A DNA stretch of 64,000 nt from Enterobacter cloacae complex sp. ECNIH7 (GTDB lineage Bacteria > Pseudomonadota > Gammaproteobacteria > Enterobacterales > Enterobacteriaceae), in the NCBI RefSeq assembly GCF_002208095.1, contig NZ_CP017990.1, positions 2,542,001 through 2,606,000 of the forward strand, written 5' to 3'. Shown here piece after piece: positions 57,519 to 64,000 of the stretch. Under the pieces are notes generated by a model. The model had not been told where the DNA came from and searched no databases. It saw only the letters and a list, made by a program, of their open reading frames with translations. Each line of letters begins with the position of its first letter. Position 1 is the first letter of the stretch. The translations under genes were made by a program, and so were the position numbers.

Positions 57519-58595
57519 ATGACCAAAAAGTATCTGGCAGCCGTATTGTTCACCGCTTTATTGACAGGCGTTGTTGAAACGTCATCGGCGCTTGAATTAT
57601 CGCAATACAATAAGCTCGATACGGTTAGCCGCATCGTTAACGACAGCGAAGTGACAGACAGTCTCAGGACGCTGCTGGGAAATCATTACCAGACCTTTAT
57701 TGATAACTTTGATGTCTTCGGTGAACCGCATACCGCGGCAGGCGGCGGATTGTTTGTTGAAGGCTGGCTAAAGGATCTCTACCAGGAGAATGCGTCAGCG
57801 CTGGTCATCAATCCTGACGGCAAAATCTTTGCGGCCTGGGTGGTTCCGGAGTCGGACGTTATACAATATCGGTCATCTGATAATAGCCCGGTTATTCATG
57901 CCGATATTCAGCAATGGGCCGCCAGATTCAATACGATGCAGTTTGCAAAAAGCAGCCAATCAGGCCTCGCGTTTGACGGGGAGTGGGCTGGAGAATCCGG
58001 GAGCGACTCGACGTTAACCCTGCGGTTAGCTGAATCAGGCAACCGTATCACCGGGTCTTATTGCTATATATCCCAGAAAGGAAACCGCATAGATTGCCCG
58101 GAAGATGATGAGCGTAATCTTACCGGTACTATCGCTGGCAATCGTGCCAATATTGAATTCAACTCATCGTTTGGCGGCCCAGGCGGACGTGCTGTTCTGG
58201 CAATAAAGGGGAGTGAAATGGAATGGCGTCTGGTAACGCCTTCACAAAAAGGAAATGATTATACTCCGCTGCGTTATACGTTACGTAAAGCCGCTTCGGT
58301 TCATCACGCTGAAACCAGAAAACTGGACACCGAAAAGTTCACTATCTCTCTGATAAACAAGTGCGGGCGTTTCGAGGGTGAATGTGACCAGATGGTTTAT
58401 CTCGGCGTGCGCAAAAGTGATAACAGTACGATCTCCTTAAAGGGAAAAACGTTGCACGATTCCGCAGGTAAAATAATCGGCTCAACGTACAAGAATGGCG
58501 AGATCGTTTATACCGTGACGTATGAGCCCGCGAAATTGGTTGTCAGCAAAGGCAGCCAGGTTTTAGTCGAACAGTCAGGTCAATGGCGTAAATAA
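57519..58595 (+). CDS. exported two-domain protein of unknown function, VgrG island
   Basis: A 358-residue protein with a signal peptide (MTKKYLAAVLFTALLTGVVE, cleavage near SSA). The N-terminal domain (about 30-130) contains GGLFVEGWLKDLYQENASAL and FAAWVVPESD. The middle (about 150-250) is a lipocalin-like beta region (FDGEWAG, NRITGSYCYISQKGNRIDC), and the end (about 285-358) is another small beta domain. I do not recognise a named family. It comes three bases after the previous exported gene and is closed by a terminator. It may be an additional immunity or lysozyme-inhibitor-like envelope protector; both are inference. Confidence 0.7.
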   Translation: MTKKYLAAVLFTALLTGVVETSSALELSQYNKLDTVSRIVNDSEVTDSLRTLLGNHYQTFIDNFDVFGEPHTAAGGGLFVEGWLKDLYQENASALVINPDGKIFAAWVVPESDVIQYRSSDNSPVIHADIQQWAARFNTMQFAKSSQSGLAFDGEWAGESGSDSTLTLRLAESGNRITGSYCYISQKGNRIDCPEDDERNLTGTIAGNRANIEFNSSFGGPGGRAVLAIKGSEMEWRLVTPSQKGNDYTPLRYTLRKAASVHHAETRKLDTEKFTISLINKCGRFEGECDQMVYLGVRKSDNSTISLKGKTLHDSAGKIIGSTYKNGEIVYTVTYEPAKLVVSKGSQVLVEQSGQWRK

Positions 58596-58609
58596 TAAAA
58601 CAGCCAGCC

Positions 58610-58640
58610 AAAGGGCCAGCATGGATTGGCCTTTTTGTTT
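58610..58640 (+). terminator. intrinsic terminator between VgrG island and Rhs module
   Basis: AAAGGGCCA, an 8-base loop, TGGCCTTTT (one G-U) and TGTTT tail. It separates the VgrG effector block from eagR-rhs and suggests a separate promoter or partial read-through for the latter. Confidence 0.75.
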
Positions 58641-58670
58641 CTCACAATATTAATCATCCCGAGTTCACTT

Positions 58671-59111
58671 ATGAAATACACACTCCAGGAAGGTTCGTTT
58701 TCCCTTTTTCCTGCTGCCTGGCAGGATAACAGCATGAATATTATTCGCGATGACGAAAGCGGGCTGTCCGTGGTGGTCAGCCGCGGCGTGATTCCCGATG
58801 GCAGCGACTACGAACAAGAGTTTCACCGCCAGTGGGATGTGCTGCGTCCTCAGATGGGTGAAATTGCCCAGAGCGAATTCCGGAACGTAAAAGCCGGGCC
58901 TGACGGAAAAATTAACGGGCTGGAAGTTGAGACCACCTTTGACCGTAACGGGCAGCGCCTGTGGCAAAAACAGCTGGCCGTTCAAACGCCGGGCAAACCG
59001 GTATTGATGATTTTTACCCTCTCGGCACTCAGAGCCTTTACCGAAGAGGACGAGGTGCGCTGGAGCGCGCTTAAGCAGAGTCTGACGCTAAACGACAACC
59101 GGAATGTGTAA
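58671..59111 (+). CDS. EagR-type Rhs chaperone (DcrB/DUF1795 family)
   Basis: A 146-residue protein of the DUF1795/DcrB family (MKYTLQEGSFSLFPAAWQDNSM, SVVVSRGVIPDGSDYEQEF, KPVLMIFTL). EagR proteins bind the N-terminal membrane helices (prePAAR) of Rhs effectors to keep them soluble and mount them on VgrG. The next gene, three bases away, is exactly such an Rhs with two N-terminal hydrophobic regions. An in-frame start 15 codons upstream lies in the terminator region and is unsupported. Confidence 0.88.
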   Translation: MKYTLQEGSFSLFPAAWQDNSMNIIRDDESGLSVVVSRGVIPDGSDYEQEFHRQWDVLRPQMGEIAQSEFRNVKAGPDGKINGLEVETTFDRNGQRLWQKQLAVQTPGKPVLMIFTLSALRAFTEEDEVRWSALKQSLTLNDNRNV

Positions 59112-59114
59112 GGC

Positions 59115-62100
59115 ATGAGCGATAACAACGCGGCCCGTAAGGGCGACGAGATTATTCACTCCAGCATTTTTGCTGACATCACCAGCATTGTGGCGGAAGG
59201 TGCCGCCTATGCTGTGATCGGCGCGGCGGTAGGCGCAGCTGCAACCGTAGCGGCGCCATTGCTGGGCGCAGGGGCGGCCGCAGCGGGCGTGGCGGCAATA
59301 GGATCCAGCTGTCTGTTAAGCGGGATTATCGGTGGCGTGCTGGCGAACGTGGCGGGTATTACCGACGATATTAGCAACGCCGCTGAGGGGTTAGGCAATG
59401 CGCTTTTCCCGCCTTCGCCTGCGGGTAAAATCACTACCGGTTCCAGTAACGTTCTCACCAACGCAATCCCCGCCGCGCGCGCGGCAGGCACGCTGACGCC
59501 CGCCGATACGCCGTCTCCTGAGCCGCAGTCGCCGGGCAGTTTTGCCGATTACGCGGGCATGCTGCTATCCGCCGCCGGACAGTTTGGTAGCGAAATGTGG
59601 CAGCCGAGCGTGGCCTCTGCCGCCGCGGGAACCTCGCCGCTGGAAGAAGACAAGGTGGCGTGTGAAAAGCACTCCGGACCGCAGTATCTGGCGGAAGGCT
59701 CTAAAAGCGTCTTTATCAACGGGCAGCCTGCGGTGCGTGCCAAAGATCGCACCACCTGCGAAGGCACAGTTTCCGACGACGTCTCCCCGAACGTGATCAT
59801 CGGCGGCGACACGCTCACGGTCCGCGATATCAAAAGCGGTAAAACGCCGGGTCTGGCGCTGGGGATGATTGCGCTCTCCCTGCTGCGCGGGCGTCCGGGC
59901 AAGATCCTGAAAAACATGCCCTGCGCGCTGGCGGCAGCCGGCGGCGGGATGCTGGCCGATATGGCGGTGAATGCCGTGTTTGGCTCCTCGCACCCGGTTC
60001 ACGCCGCCACCGGCGTGAAGGTGCTGAATGACGACGACGAGCTCGACTTCTCGCTGCCGGGGCGCTTTCCGCTTCGCTGGCAGCGCAGCTACAACAGCCT
60101 GACCACCCGCGAAGGGCTGTTCGGTCTGGGTTGGGCAACGACCTTTGACAGCTATCTCACGCTGGAGGACAACAACGCCACCTGGTTCGACGAAACCGGG
60201 CGCGAGCTGAGCTTCGAGCTGCCCCCTGTCGACCGCGCGTTTTACAGCATCAGCGAAGGCATTATCATCCGCCGCAATGAGAACGGCGACGTGGCGATTG
60301 CCGACGATGACGGTGCTGTATGGCGTCTGTATAAACCGACCCGGGCGAATCCATCTATCCTGCGTCTGGCCTCCCTCAGCGACGAATACGGCAACGCGCT
60401 GCTGACGGAGTGGGACGAGCACGGCAGGCTGGTTGGTCTTCACGACGAGCCGCGGGCGATAGACGTCACCCTGCGCTATGACGATGAACGTTTCCCGCAG
60501 CGCGTTACCGCTGCCAGCCATTTCGACGGCAGCCATACATGGCCGCTGATGCAGTGGGGCTACGACGCGCGCGGCCAGCTGGCGAGCGCGACGGATGCCT
60601 CCGGCGTGGTGACGCGTGAATACCGCTATAACGAGCACGGGCTGATGGTCTGGCACCGGATGCCGGGCGGTCTGGAGAGCGAATACCGCTGGAAAAAATT
60701 CGACCACTGGCGCGTGGTGGAAAACCGCACCAGCACCGGCGACGGGTGCCGCTTTAGCTACGATTTAGCCGCCGGGCTGACGACCGTTGAGCACTACGAC
60801 GGCCAGACGCGCCGCCACTACTGGAACGCGCAAAACCTGATTGTCCGCTACGTTGACGAGCGCGGTGAAAACTGGCTCTACGAGTGGGACGAGAACGAGC
60901 TTCTGACGCGTCGCATCGATCCGCTCGGCAATGCCGTTACCTTCGTCTACGACGACATGGGCAACCGGGTTCAGGAGATCGACCCCGACGGCAATACCCG
61001 CACTACCACCTGGCTGGAGCACCGCGCGCTTCCTGCGGCCATTATCGAAGCCGACGGCAGCGCCACCCGGTTCTGGTACGACGAACATCACGGCCTTAAG
61101 CGCGTGGTGGACCCGATGGGGCAGACGACGCAGCTGCGCCGGGACGCGTTCGGCCAGGTCGTTGAAGAGGTTGATGCCGCCGGAAACAGCCGCTACCAGG
61201 AGTACAACGAGGCCGGGCAGATCGTTCGTTCGACGGACTGTTCCGGGCGTATTACCCGCTACCGCTACCATCCGCTGGGCTGGCTGGTGGCCGAGACTGG
61301 CGCCGACGGGGAAGAGACGCGATATCGCTACGACGCCGCAGGGCGTCCGGTGCAGCTCGACCGCCCGGAAGGCTGGACGGAATCGCTCAAATGGAACGAA
61401 CGTGGCCTGCCGGTGAAGCATGCGGGCGCCGACGGTAAAGAGAGCGAGTTCATATACGATAAGGCGGGGCGCTTAACCGCCACCCGTAATCCTCAGGGTG
61501 AAGAGGTCCGTCGCCGCTGGGACAGCCGCGGGCGTCTGATTGCCCTGGAAAACGAAAACGGCGAAGCGTATCAGTTCCGATGGGGCGCGGACTCGCTGCT
61601 GCTGGAAGAGGTGGGGCTCGATGGCGTAGTCTCGCAGTATCGCTACGACGCATGCGGGCGCACGATAGCACGCACGTTTGCCGCCGGTCATCCGGAGGCC
61701 ATCACCCACGCCTTCGCCTGGAGTGCGAGCGGCCAGCTGGTCGCCCGCACCACGCCGGAGGGGCAGACCCGCTATCACTACACGCCGTCCGGGCTGTTAA
61801 GCCGGATTGGGCTGCATCCTGCGCTTGCAGCCGACGCGTGGACCACCGAGGCAGAGCAGGAGCTTGCCTTTGAGTATGACGCGCTCGGTCGCGTCACGCG
61901 CGAAGCGGGCGAGCTCGGCGAGCTGGCGTGGGAGTATGACGCGCTGGGCAACCGCACCTCCGTCACGCTTCCCGACGGCCGCGAGCTGAAGCAGTTCTAC
62001 TACGGCAGCGGGCATCTGCTCAGCATTGCTCTTGATAAGCTGTCGGTCTCTGATTTTACCCGCGACGAGCTCCACCGTGAGACTAGCCGCACCCAGGGGT

Positions 62101-63458
62101 TGTTGACCACCCGCAGCGAGTACGACCGCCTCGGCCGACTGCACCGCCGGGACGTCTTTACCGGCAATGCGCAGCGCCCGTCGCCGCGCCGCTGGTCCCG
62201 CCGCTGGGATTACGATTACCGCAATAACCTGGTGCGGGAAGAGCGGGACGATAACCCGTTCAGCTGGTACCGCTGGCAGTACGACAGCGCCGGGCGCCTG
62301 CTGGTTCAGGACGGCACGCTGCCCGGCCAGGAGCAGTGGCGCTGGGATGCGGCCGGTAACCCGCTGGAAGGATCTGCTGAGAAGGTCACGCACAACCGCC
62401 TGACGCAGCTGAACGGCATTCGCTGGCGCTATGACATCCACGGCCGCACCGTGGAGAAAGATAACGGCCAGACCCGCTGGCACTACCGCTACGACGGCGA
62501 ACATCGCCTGACGGAGGTCATCAGCCAGCCGCGGGACCGCAATAAACCGCAGACGCAGGTCAGCTTCCGCTACGATCCGCTCGGTCGCCGCATCAGCAAA
62601 ACGCGACGCCAGATGCTGGGCGGACAGCCAACCGGCAAGCCGGTGACAACCCGATTTGTCTGGGAAGGGTTCCGGCTGCTGCAGGAAGTGCACGGGGATG
62701 TGCCGCTCACTTACGTCTACAGCGATCAGGACAGCTACGACCCGCTGGCGCGTATTGACGGCGTGGAAGCGCCGGAGATTTTCTGGTTCCACTGCCAGCC
62801 GAACGGCACGCCGGAGCGGATGACGGATATCGAAGGGCAGGTGCGCTGGGAAGGGGTGAACAGCGCCTGGGGCAAGCTGCTGCGGGAAAGCGAGACGCAG
62901 GTATCAGGATATTCTCAGAACCTGCGCATGCAGGGGCAATACCTGGACCGTGAGACAGGGCTGCACTACAATCTGTTCCGGTATTACGACCCAGACTGCG
63001 GACGGTTTACGCAGCAGGACCCGATAGGGCTGGCGGGGGGGATTAACTTATATAAATATACTGTTAACCCACTTACCTGGATAGATCCTCTGGGTTTAGC
63101 TGGTTGCACTTTAACAAAATCGAAGTCAAAAAATTACGAATACGTTTTGAAATTGAAACGTTCTGAATATCCTGCAACGTTTGGTCACATATCAGACGCG
63201 ATCGATTTAGGACATGCAAAGGTTGTAACAATTCAACGAGGCACTGCGAAAGCTAACAGGAAAACGAGTCTAAAAAATATCAAAACAAAGCCTGGTTATG
63301 ATCGTGATGAATGGCCTATGGCGATGTTTAAAGAAGGCGGTGATGGCGCTAGCGTAAGATATATAGATCCTAGTGACAACCGTGGTGCAGGTTCAAGTAT
63401 TGGTAATGTTTTATCAGAACTGCCAGATGGAACAAGAATAAAAGTCGAGGTAATATAA
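59115..63458 (+). CDS. PAAR-Rhs effector with C-terminal NucA/NucB-type nuclease
   Basis: A 1447-residue T6SS Rhs effector. Hydrophobic region 1 (about 22-82) and region 2 (about 247-292) flank a PAAR domain (about 105-240; GSKSVFINGQPAVRAKDRTTCEG, NVIIGGDTL). The Rhs/YD repeat cage runs to about 1300 and ends with GRFTQQDPIGLAGG and the second motif IDPLGLAG (DP at 1302 and 1324), where such proteins self-cleave. The C-terminal roughly 118 residues carry YPATFGHISDA, DRDEWPMAMFKEGGDGA (Asp1396-Glu1399) and DNRGAGS (1421-1427), the signature of NucA/NucB nucleases of Bacillus. GC falls sharply at the toxin boundary, near 63,045. A ComJ-like immunity gene overlaps its stop by one base. Confidence 0.93.
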   Translation: MSDNNAARKGDEIIHSSIFADITSIVAEGAAYAVIGAAVGAAATVAAPLLGAGAAAAGVAAIGSSCLLSGIIGGVLANVAGITDDISNAAEGLGNALFPPSPAGKITTGSSNVLTNAIPAARAAGTLTPADTPSPEPQSPGSFADYAGMLLSAAGQFGSEMWQPSVASAAAGTSPLEEDKVACEKHSGPQYLAEGSKSVFINGQPAVRAKDRTTCEGTVSDDVSPNVIIGGDTLTVRDIKSGKTPGLALGMIALSLLRGRPGKILKNMPCALAAAGGGMLADMAVNAVFGSSHPVHAATGVKVLNDDDELDFSLPGRFPLRWQRSYNSLTTREGLFGLGWATTFDSYLTLEDNNATWFDETGRELSFELPPVDRAFYSISEGIIIRRNENGDVAIADDDGAVWRLYKPTRANPSILRLASLSDEYGNALLTEWDEHGRLVGLHDEPRAIDVTLRYDDERFPQRVTAASHFDGSHTWPLMQWGYDARGQLASATDASGVVTREYRYNEHGLMVWHRMPGGLESEYRWKKFDHWRVVENRTSTGDGCRFSYDLAAGLTTVEHYDGQTRRHYWNAQNLIVRYVDERGENWLYEWDENELLTRRIDPLGNAVTFVYDDMGNRVQEIDPDGNTRTTTWLEHRALPAAIIEADGSATRFWYDEHHGLKRVVDPMGQTTQLRRDAFGQVVEEVDAAGNSRYQEYNEAGQIVRSTDCSGRITRYRYHPLGWLVAETGADGEETRYRYDAAGRPVQLDRPEGWTESLKWNERGLPVKHAGADGKESEFIYDKAGRLTATRNPQGEEVRRRWDSRGRLIALENENGEAYQFRWGADSLLLEEVGLDGVVSQYRYDACGRTIARTFAAGHPEAITHAFAWSASGQLVARTTPEGQTRYHYTPSGLLSRIGLHPALAADAWTTEAEQELAFEYDALGRVTREAGELGELAWEYDALGNRTSVTLPDGRELKQFYYGSGHLLSIALDKLSVSDFTRDELHRETSRTQGLLTTRSEYDRLGRLHRRDVFTGNAQRPSPRRWSRRWDYDYRNNLVREERDDNPFSWYRWQYDSAGRLLVQDGTLPGQEQWRWDAAGNPLEGSAEKVTHNRLTQLNGIRWRYDIHGRTVEKDNGQTRWHYRYDGEHRLTEVISQPRDRNKPQTQVSFRYDPLGRRISKTRRQMLGGQPTGKPVTTRFVWEGFRLLQEVHGDVPLTYVYSDQDSYDPLARIDGVEAPEIFWFHCQPNGTPERMTDIEGQVRWEGVNSAWGKLLRESETQVSGYSQNLRMQGQYLDRETGLHYNLFRYYDPDCGRFTQQDPIGLAGGINLYKYTVNPLTWIDPLGLAGCTLTKSKSKNYEYVLKLKRSEYPATFGHISDAIDLGHAKVVTIQRGTAKANRKTSLKNIKTKPGYDRDEWPMAMFKEGGDGASVRYIDPSDNRGAGSSIGNVLSELPDGTRIKVEVI

Positions 63459-63940
63459 TGAGTGATAAGAGCATGCAAACAGTAGATCTACTTATTTCGC
63501 ATAGTCAAATATTGTTACGATCCCGAGATTATGACGAAAAGCTGAGTCAGTGGGGAAAAGGCAATGTTTCTCAAGGTGCTGTTCTACACAAGGATTATGT
63601 TATATTCGATCCATTACCAGAGGACGCGTTTGGAGCAAACGTCAATATCAAAAAAGAGAATGCTTTCAAAATGGATGAAAATGCTCAGCGCTGTATTGTT
63701 GTGCCATTTTTCATTACGGATAAAGATAAGCTGCAAATCGCTTCTGCAACTGAGAAATTTGATTTAAATATAGATGTGAACGATAAAGTTTATTCACTCT
63801 TTTATGAGATCTGTGAAGGAGATGAAATTTACTATAATTTCACTCTTGTACCGGCAAAAGAAGCTATTGATGCTAAGTTTTTGCTAGATGACCCTTGGGG
63901 AGGAATAAAAGACCACCCTCTCAAAGAAGGTATTTTTTAA
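63458..63940 (+). CDS. ComJ/Nin-like nuclease inhibitor, cognate immunity protein
   Basis: A 160-residue cytoplasmic protein without signal peptide. DLLISHSQILLRSRDYDEKL, a central WGKGNVSQGAV, CIVVPFFITDKDKLQIASAT and YYNFTLVPAKEA align with the layout of Bacillus ComJ (Nin), the inhibitor of the competence nuclease NucA, by recalled family similarity (ISYHQF, VPFHVTENGIHIES, VPAE). Its ATG shares a base with the rhs stop (TAATG) and GAGG lies seven bases upstream. With the NucA/NucB-type toxin directly upstream, it is very probably the immunity protein. GC is low, like the toxin tip. Confidence 0.85.
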   Translation: MSDKSMQTVDLLISHSQILLRSRDYDEKLSQWGKGNVSQGAVLHKDYVIFDPLPEDAFGANVNIKKENAFKMDENAQRCIVVPFFITDKDKLQIASATEKFDLNIDVNDKVYSLFYEICEGDEIYYNFTLVPAKEAIDAKFLLDDPWGGIKDHPLKEGIF

Positions 63941-63974
63941 ATTTAATACTATCTGGGAAATTTATCTCGGAAAA

Positions 63975-64000
63975 AAAATCCACGCCAAAGCGTGGATTTT
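63975..64000. terminator. intrinsic terminator closing the T6SS cluster
   Basis: AAAATCCACG-CCAAAG-CGTGGATTTT, a perfect 10-base-pair stem at the window edge. It has A- and T-rich arms and so may work in both directions. Confidence 0.85.

Noticed and set aside
28796..63940. Phage tail or prophage origin of the cluster
   Set aside because: Phage-like parts (TssE, VgrG, Hcp) are present, but the TssJLM membrane complex, ClpV and the kinase/phosphatase pair identify a T6SS; no integrase, capsid or lysis genes are seen.

Overview
The window is chromosomal DNA of an enterobacterium, most likely Enterobacter (E. cloacae complex). The first 18 kb keeps the E. coli order ycgL-ycgM-ycgN-dsbB-nhaB-fadR-ycgB-dadAX-cvrA-ldcA-emtA-ycgR-ymgE-treA, with protein lengths equal or nearly equal to the E. 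coli products. REP/BIME palindromes sit in its intergenic gaps, and hlyE-umuDC is missing between ycgN and dsbB. The genus is an inference from recalled family knowledge; no search was run.

Region 1 (1-18.3 kb) is this backbone: disulfide bond formation (dsbB), Na+/H+ and K+/H+ antiport (nhaB, cvrA), fatty acid regulation (fadR), D-alanine catabolism and alanine racemisation (dadAX, with a CRP site), murein recycling and cleavage (ldcA, emtA), the c-di-GMP flagellar brake (ycgR, with an excellent sigma-28 promoter) and periplasmic trehalase. A Fur-boxed TonB-dependent siderophore receptor and a strongly palindromic repeat region lie between ymgE and treA.

Region 2 (18.3-27.8 kb) is accessory metabolism and regulation. 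It holds a cupin-AraC regulator divergent from a NepI-like MFS exporter, a second Gram-positive-like GAPDH next to a GlxA-type regulator, and a membrane desaturase overlapping a PhnD-like binding protein that lacks a signal peptide. A YdeP/FdhF-like molybdopterin oxidoreductase followed by a LysR gene closes the region. About 1 kb of AT-rich DNA (27.8-28.8 kb) without a credible gene follows.

Region 3 (28.8-63.9 kb) is a complete type VI secretion system transcribed entirely on the plus strand. It encodes the membrane complex (TssJLM), baseplate (TssAEFGK), sheath and ClpV (TssBCH), Hcp and VgrG, and the threonine phosphorylation pathway (a PpkA-like kinase, PppA, the FHA protein TagH, and TagF). 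Effector modules are embedded in it: (i) the amidase Tae4 with immunity protein Tai4 directly behind hcp; (ii) a VgrG whose low-GC C-terminus carries an HEAGH metallopeptidase domain, followed by a small exported candidate immunity protein and two more exported proteins of unknown role; (iii) an EagR chaperone, a PAAR-Rhs protein and a C-terminal NucA/NucB-type nuclease, followed by a ComJ/Nin-like protein. The last pair looks like the Bacillus competence nuclease-inhibitor couple reused as toxin and immunity protein, and is the most attractive item here. A terminator closes the cluster at the window edge.
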